Part shown: positions 35,696 through 47,336 of the stretch, piece after piece
Layout of the letters: every line of letters begins with the position of its first letter
How positions within the stretch are numbered: the stretch's first letter is position 1
Source: Symbiodinium natans
Lineage: Eukaryota > Sar > Dinophyceae > Suessiales > Symbiodiniaceae
NCBI GenBank assembly: GCA_905221605.1
Contig: CAJNDS010000037.1
Location: 1-62,000 of the forward strand
Reading direction: 5' to 3'
DNA: 62,000 nucleotides
Translations under genes and position numbers: made by a program
The notes under the pieces: generated by a model
Told to the model about the DNA's origin: nothing
The model's input: only the letters and a program-made list of their open reading frames with translations
Databases searched by the model: none

Positions 35696-36175
35696 CGTAG
35701 AGAAGAAAACAGTGAGAAGGCCCTCCGGCCGAAGACACCCCCCAACGCAAATGCTGATTTGGCTCTCGCAAGCTTCTCGACCTTTCTAGCAAAGGGCCCT
35801 TCGCCATGCAACCTTTACGCTCCGGCATAGAGAAGAAAAAATCAATGAGAAGGCCCTCCGGCCGAAGACACCCCCCAACGCAAAAGCTGATTTGGCTCTG
35901 GCAAGCCTCTAGACATGACTTTCACAAGGCCTGTTTATAGCAACACCATGACACCCCGATGTCGAGAATAGAAACAATGAGAAGGCCCTCCGGCCGAAGA
36001 CACCCCCCAACGCAGACGCTAATTCGGCTCTCGCAAGCGTCTAGACATGACTTTCACAAGGCGTGTCCAGAGCAACAAGCCTGTCGCTATGCAGCTATGC
36101 AGCCTTGACACCCCGGCGTCGAGTATGGAAATGAGAAGGCCCTCCGGCAAAAACTTTCCCCAGCACAAAACTTAA
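35696..36175 (+). repeat. tandem repeat, four units of about 132-154 bp
   Basis: Units share GAGAAGGCCCTCCGGCCGAAGAC, then CACCCCCCAACGCA and GCTGATTTGGCTCTCGCAAGC. The marker starts at 35,714, 35,847, 35,979 and 36,133. The third unit carries an internal CTATGCAG duplication near 36,090-36,105, and the fourth diverges after CTCCGGC. GGCCCTCCGGCC is an imperfect palindrome kept in the first three units. A minus-strand 92-codon frame (35,550-35,828) overlaps but shows no domain. Confidence 0.9.
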
Positions 36176-36355
36176 TTTTCCATGACATCCGGAAACGTGC
36201 TAAACGTTAGTCTGAAGTACAGCGTTGAGTGCAAAAGTGTTTGGATGTGGGCTGGCTTTGGTTTGGCTGACTCTGGTTTGGCTCGCTTTGAGTAGTGTTT
36301 GGGTGGTCTTGGGGTGGGCATGTCTGCACACAACTGCGTACAGCTGACCACTGCT
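36176..36355. other. spacer with TTTGG-rich words
   Basis: Short GGTTTGGCTGACTCTGGTTTGGCTC repeats precede the telomere-like array. No gene. Confidence 0.4.
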
Positions 36356-36960
36356 ACACCCTAAACCCTAAACCCTAAGCCTAAACCCTGAAGCCTAAAG
36401 CCTAAACCCTAAAGCCTAAACCCAAAGCCCTTAACCCTTACCCCTGAACCCCTAAACCCTAAACCTTAACCCTAAACCCGAAACCCTAAACCCTAAACCC
36501 TAAAGCCTAAACCCTAAGCCCTAAACCCTAAACCCCTGAACCCTGAAGCCCTAAACCATAAACCCTAAACCCTAAAGCCTAAAGCCTAAAGCCTAAAGCC
36601 TAAACCCTGAAGCCGAAACCCGAAACCCGAAACCCGAAACCCTAAGCCCTAAACCCTAAAAACCCTAAAATCCGTCCCCGACTCGTGGCACCCAAACGGG
36701 CGTCGGGCTCGTTTGGGTACCAAGATCCCTGAAAATAACCCTAAACCCTGAACCCTAAACCCGAAACCCTAAACCCTGAAGCCTAAAGCCTAAACCCTAA
36801 AGCCGAAACCCAAAACCCTCAACCCTTACCCTTAAAGCCCTAAGCCCTAAACCCTAAACCCTAAAGCCTAAAGCCTAAAGCCGAAAGCCTAAACCCTATA
36901 CGCACCCTAAACCCGGGGTTTTCAAGGCTTAGGGCTTAGGGTTTTGGGTTTACGGTTTAG
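36356..36960. repeat. interstitial telomere-like CCCTAAA array with hairpin module
   Basis: About 600 bp of CCCTAAA and variants (CCTAAAG, CCCGAAA, CCCTGAA) on the plus strand, matching the TTTAGGG type reported for plants and dinoflagellates. At 36,689-36,719 it is interrupted by CACCCAAACGGGC-gtcgg-GCTCGTTTGGGT, a near copy of the 35.4-kb hairpin (one change gives a G-T pair). The same CCAAGATCCCTGAAAATAACCCTAAACCC follows. At about 36,915-36,960 the orientation flips to TTAGGGTTT. Confidence 0.9.
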
Positions 36961-37004
36961 GCTTCAGGGTACAAGAACACTCGGCCCTGCGCACGTCCCC
37001 AACG

Positions 37005-37400
37005 TTGCGCGTGCACCTTGGACACAGACGGCGCGTGCACCCTGGACACGGGCCGCGCGTGCAGCTTGGAAGTGGCGCCCCCCTCGAAGGTGCCAGTTCC
37101 CCACGAGTTTCGAAGCCGCCCCGAAGCCCCCCCCAAGCAACGAGTTTCGAAGCCTTGCTGCGACGAGTTTCTAAGCCAGCGCGGGTTGCCAGCCTGCACG
37201 CTAAGCCCCCAGAACGCTTCGAAATTGGGGCCTACCCGTTTCTAAGCCGGCGCGGGTTGCCACCCCACCGGTTGCCCCCCCCCACACAGCAAGGATTGCA
37301 GTTGAAATTGGCGGCCCCCACCCCCAAGCTGCAACGACAACGGGTTTCTGAGCCGGTGCGGGCTGCCTGCTAAGGCCCAGTGCAACCGGCGCCCTGAACC
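37005..37400. repeat. GCGCGTGCA minirepeats and GC-rich family locus 4
   Basis: Three units of about 27 bp with GCGCGTGCACCYTGGACAC or GCGCGTGCAGCTTGGAAGTGG (37,006-37,070). Then diverged copies of the CAACGAGTTTCTAAGCCGGCGCGGGTTGCCA module to about 37,400. The AGCTTGGAAGTGG word also occurs twice at 35,309-35,341. Confidence 0.75.
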
Positions 37401-38554
37401 CCCTAACCCCCCCAAGGCTGCGCGAAAACCAGCTAAAATAGACATGCTTTTTCGCGCTTGCGCGCCAAACTTTTCTTCCATTAATTTTCATACGATTCCT
37501 AGTCATTGTCACAGGATTCCTTCGAAACCTCATTAAGCTTAAGAGAAACCTTTGCTATTTTTTATGATCCGTATCATCGGATCATACACTAACTCTTCCC
37601 TCGCCCACCTGCTAGCCTCGAATGGTTCCTGTCAAGATTCTTTTAGCGCCTCACAGTCACCCCACAGCCCTCATTCAAGACAAGGGCTCGTATTTTCATA
37701 CGATTCCTATGAGGCTTGAGAATTTGCTGGTTAATATTGTGAAGAGGATTCGTTTAAGAGGAATGTATTTTAATAGCAACCATACTACTTTCATAATATC
37801 GTGAAAGGCAAAGCCGAGTCTTTCTTTTTTTCTTTTCTGCTGTCTTCTATATAGTTTATCTTTCTAGAAGTCTTCTTGCTGTAGGCTTTCTCGAATCTCA
37901 TCGTTTGTGTTCCTTTGATCTTCGTCCGTGTCTTTTCTGACATGTTGTGAGCAGAGCATACTATTCCCAGGCAAGGCGGAGAAGAGGCCTCCCACAACAC
38001 GAGAGAGACACGTAAGTATCTTGCCCACATACTGCAACTTGCCCGTTAGCGCATTATGCAAGCTGTCATCAGCAGGTGCGCGATGCTGCTTGGAAACAAC
38101 TCCTCCTTGGGTATCAGAATCACTCGCTACTGTGTGAGCAGCTGCACAGAGTGAACAAAGCCACTCGTTGGCAGGGATAAACATTGTTAAAGCAAGTAGA
38201 ACGCAACCCTTGCTAGTCTAGCTTTCGTGAGAATTCGATGAGTTTGTAAAATGGACTCTGTTTGATAGGGCTCCCATTCGTTTCAGAAGGATTGGTATTC
38301 ACTTTAAGAGAAAATTGTTATTGGATTCTGAGTAAGATTCCTATTGATATTCAAGGGATTCATACGAATGTTTGTGAGATTCATGCCAGTTTCATAGAAC
38401 TCCGATCTGGTAAAGATGGAACCCAGTCATCTTGATGGAATCCATATTAATGTCGAGATGTTCGCAACAAACCCTCGAACATGTAGAGCTTTCGCATCCA
38501 GAGCCAAACTCGAAAATTCGAGGCGCGCCATAAAAGAAGAGGGGGTTTGGTTAG
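37401..38554. other. anonymous, AT-rich in patches
   Basis: Two AT-rich patches (about 37,480-37,810 and 38,220-38,400) share GATTC-rich wording such as TTCATACGATTCCTATGAG and ATTCATACGAATGTTTGTGAG. A 60-codon frame at 37,622-37,804 has no domain. No gene is supported. Confidence 0.4.
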
Positions 38555-38931
38555 CAAAGAGGAAGAGAGCCAAAGCTTCTGGTGGACACTGGGACACAGC
38601 GGATTTGCAGTCCTTGGAAGCCCGCTTCTGCCATCTGGCTCAGTGCCTCTTTTCTGGTTCTCAAAGAAGGCGCATGGACATTCTTAGGCATTGACAGCTC
38701 TTTAGCGAAGGCTTCAACAGTTGTGGGCTTGGGAACTGCGATGGCTCGACGGTAGCCTTGGATACACAGGACTGATGTTTGACCATTGTATCCAGTTTCC
38801 TGAGGCTTCAAGCAGCGGAACCGGCCTCCGCCAAGTCTGCCAACTCTGCAAGGCTCCGCGAGCGCAATGATAGCAGCTGCGCGAGGCGAATCCTGGGAAG
38901 GCAGCAGCAATCCAAACATCCACGCAAACAT
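38555..38931 (-). CDS. possible coding fragment, unknown
   Basis: A minus-strand open frame with soluble, protein-like composition in its middle part (ETGYNGQTSVLCIQGYRR, then KELSMPKNVHAPSLRTRKEA). It has no domain that I recognise and no obvious start, and it overlaps plausible frames on both strands. It could be an exon, a relic or chance. Confidence 0.2.
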
Positions 38932-41900
38932 GAACCGGTCCTAAGCCGTAGGCTAGTGTCGCTCAAACGCAGCCCCAAATCCTACACATCCCAACGCTAA
39001 AGAGCCCCCACATTAAAGTCATTGAAGCCTTGAGCCCCCGGACCCTGCAAGAGGTTTGGCCTTCCCAAGCCTACGAAAGTCTACGACAAAAACGCCAACA
39101 AAAACGTCAACATTAATCAAGACCGTCGAGGACTCAGGCGACCCGGTCTGATGCCTCGGCCTCTGCAGCGGTGCCGCGAAGCGGCGCCACAGCGGCCAGG
39201 TGCCACGGAGGAAGTGGAGGAGCCTTTTGGGAGGGTTTAGGGTTTAGAGGGTTTAGGGAGGCTTCGTCGGTTCAGGTTTTTTCTCAAAGTGTGAGCTGTA
39301 AGATGGTGATGACCGATGATGACCGATTACAGCTGATTCTGATTATGACCAATGCAAGATTCGCTTCACGAAAGGTTCGGACATTTCACCATCGTTGCTT
39401 CAAAAAGTCCTTGAGGGCGATCTGAAGAGTTGGGTTGAATTGGGTTGGGGTGGGGGGTCTCATCATGGTTTTAGAGGTTGACAACAGTCGCAGGTGGATG
39501 CGGTGGGTTTATGTGGCCCAAAAGATTTGAGCTTTGAGTCTTGGCGGCTTGCATTAATTTTCACCTTCAAGGACTTAGATGGACTTGGTATCGGAGACAT
39601 TCGGAGACCCGTGACTAGTGCAAAGTCAAGTCCTACGCACAGGAAAATAAAAGGTCTGCGTCGGATGGGCGGCCATAACATCCATTCCAACTCCCCGCCT
39701 TCAACCCCCGGCAGTGCTGCTGCCCAAAAATCCCAAAACCCTGACACCCTCATCCTTCGAGATGCCACTCTGACAGGGCACGGGCACACTGAGGGCAAGG
39801 AGTTTCCAATCTCCGGGAGCCCCAGAAAGCCAAGCGTGTGCCTCGAAGGCAGCTGGGGGGTAATGCCCATCCGGGCCTGACAACGGGAAATTTGTGCCTC
39901 GGGGTGGTGGATTAGAGCTTTGAGGCTGTTAGCTGGAGTGTGTAGTATTGGGCCTGGCAATACATGCCAAAGGTCTGAGGGCGTCATTGGCAGCAAGCAA
40001 AGGGCCAGGGTAGTATGGAATGAAGCGCAAAACCCAGCTGTGGTGGTGCCAAGCCCAGAAAGGAAGTCGATTTCGGCTAGCCGTCACAAATGCCTCTAGC
40101 AAACCGGGCCCAGAACTCAATCGGGCACCATCAAAACTAAACAACCTTTGACTCAACTGCCGGGAAGGGCTGTAATTGTTGTGAAGTGAACATTGGGACT
40201 TCACCATCCCCTTCCACACATTTGACTAACCATATCATCCTCGCAAGCAGCCCTCGCGTCACCATCATCTCGGGAGACCGAATGGCCGTTAAGCATGGAA
40301 GCTGGCGGAAGCTTTGAGGTAAGCAGCTTTGCACCAACAAAGGTTCATGTGCAAAAAAGCCAGGAAATGCATGAATGTTGTGCAGGTGAGGTCAATGCGT
40401 AGACACAAAGTGACAAAAAGTGCCCTTGAGGATATTGAGTTTCTTTCTCAACTTGTGATTTCTTGGGCCTTGCAGAAAGCTTCTTCAGCGGAGACTAAAG
40501 ATGCATTGGAAGCCAAAGCCACAGTAGAGTAACATCATCCAAGGAGAACCTGAGCGCGGCGATTCAGGAAAAACAGAGAGACCGTAAGTTTGTGTAAAAT
40601 CCCACCAGAGCCTACATGCTGAAAGCAACCTGAAGCAAACTAGTCCGTGGCAAGTTGTCAAGGAGTTAATTCGGCTTGGCTTTGGGTGTAGCATTGGTTT
40701 TGGCGTTGGCTTTCGAATACCTCTGGGCTTTGGGCGTTGGGCGTTGGGCGTTGGGCTTTAGGCTTTGGGCATTTTTGGGGTGCGCTGGCTTGGGCTCACT
40801 GACTTTGGTAGGGCTTTGACTTCGGCCTGATGCACAGCATTCATTCAAGCGGCAGCTTGGAGGCACCTGCATTCTCCGGTCGCGCTGCTTCCACGAGTGG
40901 ATCCAGGCCACCTGCAGTCATGGATTCGCGCCGAACAGAGGCTGTACGGATACACTACCCCGAGAGGAACCCGTCACTCTCACACGATGTATTGCTGGCA
41001 GTGAACCATACATTCACCTGAGCTGAAATTACTCCTTTGCATGGATCTTTTCCAAGGGAGCATCAAACGCGAAAGCTCAACACCCTCGAAACTGCATCGT
41101 CAAAACCCCAGCGTACGGAGAAGAAACCCTCTTCTGCCACCAACTTGGGCAGAAGCAAATGAATGAACCAACCCACCTTGACCGCATTGACGACAACCTC
41201 GCATGAAAATCCAGAGGGAAAGCCTCTGAAAGCCCCCCTGAGCTCCGTGCTGAGTGCAGGCACGACGGGACTTCTCGACTCGACCTGGGCCTGGTGCAAG
41301 CGACCAAAGCAACATAAAAGCTACAACAAATACAAGCAAAAGAACATGCAAGCCACACACCACCATGCCTAAACATCACGCAAGTGCCTCACCCTGATTG
41401 CAGGGCTCGGGAAGGTCGTCGTAGAGGCCCGCCATGGATTTCGGGGTTCGAGGCTTTGTTACATGTCACGGGGTCTGCTTGGGACTTGGGTCCCTGAGCC
41501 ATGGGCCCAAACGCTTAAACAACGAAGTCTCGGTGGGTTGTTGTGCAGTGGTGCGGCTCTGAGAGAGACCCCAAACCGTGAAGCGGAGTTAGTTAGGTGA
41601 AGCAGATTGAGTCTGTCGGCTCACAAGTGTGCTTATCTGAACGACTGCACAGAATCGCTAAGTGCGCGGTGGGGTGGTACCGCGGTGCCGTGACGACGTG
41701 GTGCAATTGTCTGTGTGCGCACACGCTGGTGTGCTGGTGAAACAGGCCCCTCAGATCAGACGGGCTGCGTGCACACAAACCAGACATAAAACACCACATT
41801 TCGCTTAAACATGTCCCGTGTAGCAATTTCTTGATCACCGTTAAACGGGAAACCTGAAGCGCCGGAGTCCTCAAGATCTATCAGTCAAGGCTGCCAATCT

Positions 41901-43091
41901 TTCGTAATAAGGGATCCTGTGGGAGAGAAGAACGAATATGAAGACGCACCATGTTGCTCTAGCACTTCCACTTGAAGCCATGATTTGCCACTTGGCGATG
42001 CTGGGGTTGGGTCCCAAATATCCCAGCATGGGCTTGTCCAGGAGCTTCTGCATGAGGGCACACCTGCAGAGGCTTGGTACGTTTGTCTGAGTGCGTAATA
42101 TGGTGCAACGGTTTGGCTGCGAATCGCCAAAACGCAAACCCCGAGCGCCGCAGTTCTGATGCCCTAAACCTAGATCTAGAATCTTCAGACCATAAAAATT
42201 CTACGGAACAGGCGGGACCTTCTTAAGAACAGGACGGCAACGAAACCATTATGATGACGGGCCAGGACTCCTTGGAGCAAGAGCATGAGCTTCGGGTACG
42301 TTCCGGCTCGCGGTGTCATTTTGCATCTCTGCTGGTTGGCATTCCACATGCTTATGTGCACGTGCTCTGGCACAAATGTCTTGCCACTGGCTTGGCTTTG
42401 GGTGGAACAGGGCAACCACACCCTCGTCCGCTAATCACACGCTGGTAAACAGTGAAAGTTGGCACAAATCCCTCCAGCGTTCTTTTCATTCCCATCTCTC
42501 TTGCTTATGTCAAAACTTGTTTTCTATGCAGTTTGTTTCTTTAATGTCGTACTTCCTGTCGTTCCGCGGTTTTTGTGCCTTGCGAAGCGAAGTTAATCCG
42601 AAAGAAACACAACCACCCTGCTTCTTGCCAATACTGACTTATTCTTTCAACGCAGAAGGACTCCGGCGGACCATTACCAATCGTGTAGAGGCCCCCCCCT
42701 TCTCAAAAAAAATCTTCTCAAAACACTGCGGAACCGCAGACTCGTACAAGCAAAGCTGTTCCTTCACACCAAGCGTCTTCGGGCGACCCCACTCTGTCGG
42801 GGTAACTTCGGACACTTGTGCATACTTGTGCCACTGCAGACACTACGCAACAGCACCGGTTCCTCGGTTCCTCGGTTCCTCACGCCATGCAGTCCTCAGG
42901 AGTCCTCAGGCCACCCCAGAACCTCCGGTGGGGATTTCTCGGCAGCCTCTGGAAAAACACGTAGCCGTGGCCGCATGGCCCGCGCCACTTGAAACTTGAA
43001 ACAAGTGGCCCACACTGGGCACTGCAGCTGCTCGAAAGACCACTTTCCAGAAGTCCTCTGGTGAGGAAGTTCCGGCCACCAACCAAAGACC

Positions 43092-43098
<7 letters not shown>
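38932..43098. other. anonymous DNA
   Basis: No supported gene. A short TTTAGGG-like patch is at 39,234-39,262 and GGGCGTT repeats are at 40,733-40,755. A 228-codon plus frame (42,313-42,999) is long but Cys/Ser/His-rich and without a domain. CGGTTCCT triplication lies at about 42,862-42,880. Other frames on both strands are unremarkable. Confidence 0.4.
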
Positions 43099-43428
<330 letters not shown>

Positions 43429-45111
43429 TAACCCGAGACCGCACACGCCAGTCTCATGGAGCGATGCAATCAACTCGCGCTTGTCTTGGTCCAGCGACAA
43501 GACGAAACCTACACGACACTCAAGGCAGAATGCAAAGAGTGACTGAAGGGAAGTTTGGTCGCCCCAGAAAGGCATCAAAAATGCATCCCGCACGTGAGCA
43601 TGCTATTGCTTCGCAAACCAGTAGACCAAATATACTGACAGGAGTCTGTGGAACCCTAAAACATGGCAAATAAGGCGATATGGACTTGCAGGGACTTACC
43701 AACCAAACTCCTCTACCAATAACAACGCAAGACACAAGAACACAAGTCTTGCCGGCGTAGACTCCAAACCAGACACTCCAGGAGTCCAAGAGCACTCTAA
43801 GATGAACCCCAAAAGCATTCCCACATTAGTCCAGGATCTCCAAGACCTTTGCAAGTGGCCAAAAGGACGGTTCTGCAATTGACGCGGAGGATGTGCAGCG
43901 AGAGCGCCAGACACGACGCCAGAAACGAACCCATCCAACAACCCAAAACGATCCAAAACGCACCGACATTCTCGCGACACAGCAAAGCTAAACGATGAAA
44001 CCAGATTTCGGAAGCCAAAACTCCAAAAACGCATGCGGTAGGAGCGCGATTTTCACCTAAAGCGTGTGCCGCACCTAGGCCCTACTCTGGCTAGACCCCA
44101 ATGACTTCAGGTTGGGGAAGAAGCTTGCAAAGAGGCACACGTCACTACCTCAAACCCTAACTGCAAGCCCTCTGTGGCCACGAATGTCGTGTTTAGCCCA
44201 TTCAGGAGACTGCGGTGCCAGGCCCCGGACACCACGAAGGGACTCGTGCAGACGAGAGTATCAATTCTCAAGGAGGCCAGGAGCTGTGCAGCAATGACCT
44301 GGAGCTGAGAAGCGATTAGTGTATCAGAGTTCCCCTCACACAACAAATACATCCAGAAACGACAGGTGGCGAAGGCCCTGGTCAATCAACCTACATGTTC
44401 CTCCAGAAGTACAGGTTACCAGTACGAACAATACTTTCACGTTGTGTCTTCTAGCTTAAACAAAAAAGCTTTTGAACCGACACCGAAAAACTCGAACAGA
44501 AGTACACACACACAGGGCAAACACGATATATCAATATAATCGCCCTAAATTATGCAATTTCCTGGCACTGCTTTCGAATGGGGCATGCTAGGAGGACTTT
44601 GTGGTTTGCTGCGTTGGGATATCTAAGTGTGGGCACGACCGTTCGCTTGAAAGTGGGCACTCCAAGGATAAAGATTCTCTGCACTCCGCGGGATCCACTT
44701 CAGGGCTCACTCTCGGGATTCCTTGATGGTGGGCACCAGAGACACTGTGGGGAATTCCGAACGGAATTCTGTAGGGGGGCTGCGAAACACAATGAAGATG
44801 CCTCATGTCGCTGAGCTATCGATGAGTTTGCCCCATCGCGCCGCAAAAACAAAGGTTCTCTGCATTTGTTTCTGTGTTTTGCTTTGTTTTTGCTCGGTCC
44901 ACCCTGCAATACCCTGTTCAGTCCTGTTCCCCACCCCAAAAATGAACGACAAGGAAATACAGATTGAGGCCGAGACCAGGTACGACACAAGCCATGCAAG
45001 GTAGAGTCAGAAAGCACCACAATTTTTGACTAGACTTTGTCACTCCACTGCAAAGGCCTTGAGTACTACACTTGCCGACGCTCGGCTGACATGTTAAATA
45101 CTTCGGAGACC
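43429..45111. other. anonymous DNA
   Basis: Nothing recognised. Frames of up to about 112 codons on both strands lack motifs. Confidence 0.4.
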
Positions 45112-45228
45112 CAACACTAACACTAGCACTAGCACTAACACTAACACTAACACTAACACTAACACCAGCACTAACACCAACACCAACACCGACATTAACA
45201 CTAACACTAACACTAACACTAACACACC
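45112..45228 (+). repeat. (CACTAA)n hexamer minisatellite
   Basis: About nineteen hexamers CACTAA with CACTAG, CACCAA, CACCAG and CACCGA variants, in strict 6-bp register. It is the source of a Val/Ser-rich stretch in an overlapping minus frame (44,918-45,616), which I do not regard as a gene. Confidence 0.9.
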
Positions 45229-47091
45229 GAAAAAATAGTACAAATAGTAAGATTAACCATTTTGGGTTTGTACGAAAACGGGCTTGGTACCCAGTTGCGT
45301 CCCACAACTGCAAAGCTGAATCTTGACTCCCAGATTGTTCCCCTATTCCCCCAATCGCCACGCAAGGAGCCACGATGTAGCCCAAGGCCCCAACAGAGAC
45401 AGTCTCTGAGATGACCTGGAAAGTGTAACCTGCCAGGGCTCGCTCGATCAGTTCATCTCCAAACCACAACGTCCAAACTTCAAAGCAGCTGGGCCCAGCG
45501 AAGAAGTCTCGGGCCCTGAAGAAGCTAAAATGCCAACTCGTGCCAGTCGCACGCTCGTAGGGGGGCGGCGACTCAAAACGCCCGATGAGAGAAGCCAGTG
45601 GATCCTCTGGATGCAAACTGAAGATTTCGGATCTGACTTGGACGAGACATGGCCAGAGATGAGTGGAATGACTGGTGATGGCTAGCGATGGCCTACAGAC
45701 TTCAGAGTGAATTAAACTCGATTCGAAGCCCGAAGTAAGGTACAGTCAACAAATTTGAGGGACTGTGTTGCACAGCTCTTCGTGAGTTCTGTCGGATTGG
45801 CTGCTTCTTTGTTTGTTGAGCTCGTGTGGACATCATATGTCGATGCTTAGGCTCATCTATGTCCCAAGCTCCTAGACCTTCGGCTCCGATAAGAAAACCT
45901 GAGATCTCACATCCAGCCTTGCCTCGCTGGAAAACATATGTGGGTCTTTATTCCTGAATGGAAAGTCTTTTTGCCGAGGCTTGCATGCAAAAGTTGAGCT
46001 CTCACCTCACCAATCCGTGTGGGTAGTATACATCTCGTACCACATGAGCCCCTGACAAATTACCTATACCCCTAAGGACGCAAGCTTCACTTCAACTAGG
46101 ATCCGTGGAATTACCATAGGCATCCGGGGCTCACATGATAGCGAGGCAAGGGACTGCCGAATCTCGGCCCCCAGTCCACACAATTTACATTTTCTGCTCG
46201 CGCCACCTTTCTTTTGTGGCAATCCGACTCCGAATGATACCCTCTTGGCAAACGTCTAACACCTGGAAGATGGCGACACTCTGGCATGAGAGCAAGTAGC
46301 AATGGCTCAAGGCTCAAGAAGGCACGCGACAAGACGCGACATGACACGACATTTTCAAAAGCAGAAGTTCAGCAGAAGGCTCCCACACCTCAGGACATTT
46401 CTATTTTCTGACATGTCTGACAGTACCATCACTGAATTGATGGCAAGTACGCCGAAACAAAACAAGCAAGCAATGATCAGCTCACCAGTCGTCGAGCAAG
46501 AACAAGAGTGGATGACATGGAAGTTTACATGCTTGGGAAGAGGGAAGTGGCAATAAACAATCAATAATCTAGAAATTTCGGCGGACCTCCCAGCGTGCTG
46601 CGAGGTTGAACAATCCAGCATTTACTCTGGACGGGGGTGCGCTATCGTCGTTAGACTGAACCAATTACGCCGTGAACACTCTGGCCATTAGGAGCACGGG
46701 CTGGTTTCCCCCGGCCGGTGGCCCTTGGCACTATCGGAGCTCCCAAGCCCAAGGACATGTAGATGTTAACCTACCCATCTCCAAAATCAAGAATCAAATC
46801 TTGAGCTCTGAACATGGGTTTGTCTCTACCTAGACACAAGAGACGAGCAACACAGCAACTTGACACTCCATAATCTCCAGACGCGCTAACTGACCTGTGC
46901 CTAGATGCGCCCTGATGCGGATGCTCCTCCAGGCTTTCCTCGCCATCTCCACAAACGTCTGGGAAGACCTGGATGATCGAGATGTTTCTAAACATACGAT
47001 GCCTAGCCGGCCTTACTTTCCAATAAACGATTTTCTAACAACTGGACTAGGGCTTTGATCTCACGCACCAAAAACTTCTCTTTGTACCTGT
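45229..47091. other. anonymous DNA
   Basis: No gene, RNA or repeat of note could be supported. Confidence 0.4.
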
Positions 47092-47336
47092 CTGTGTGTG
47101 TGTGTGTGCGTGTATGCATGTATGTGTATGCATGTATGTATGTATGTATGTATGCATGCATGCATGTATGTATGCATGCATGCATGTATGTGTGTGTGTA
47201 TGCACGTATGTATGTATGTATGGTATGGTATGGTATGGTATGGTATGGTATGGTATGGTATGGTATGGTATGGTATGGTATGGTATGGTATGGTATGGTA
47301 TGGTATGGTATGGTATGTATGTATGTACGTATGTAT
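47092..47336 (+). repeat. TG, TATG/CATG and (TATGG)n microsatellite
   Basis: A TG run passes into TATG/CATG tetramers, then about twenty copies of the pentamer TATGG (about 47,219-47,316), then TATG again. It reads as Met/Tyr/Cys/Val or Thr/His/Ile in different frames, none of which is a gene. Confidence 0.95.

Noticed and set aside
42313-42999. 228-codon plus frame as a gene
   Set aside because: Cys/Ser/His-rich, no motif, no codon bias I could detect, and it ends in sequence unlike a gene end.
44918-45616. 232-codon minus frame as a gene
   Set aside because: Its middle is the CACTAA hexamer repeat, and the ends show no domain.
46300-46321. GGCTCAAGGCTCAAG as a spliced-leader relic
   Set aside because: It lacks the preceding CCATTTT core. 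Only eight bases match the leader end.
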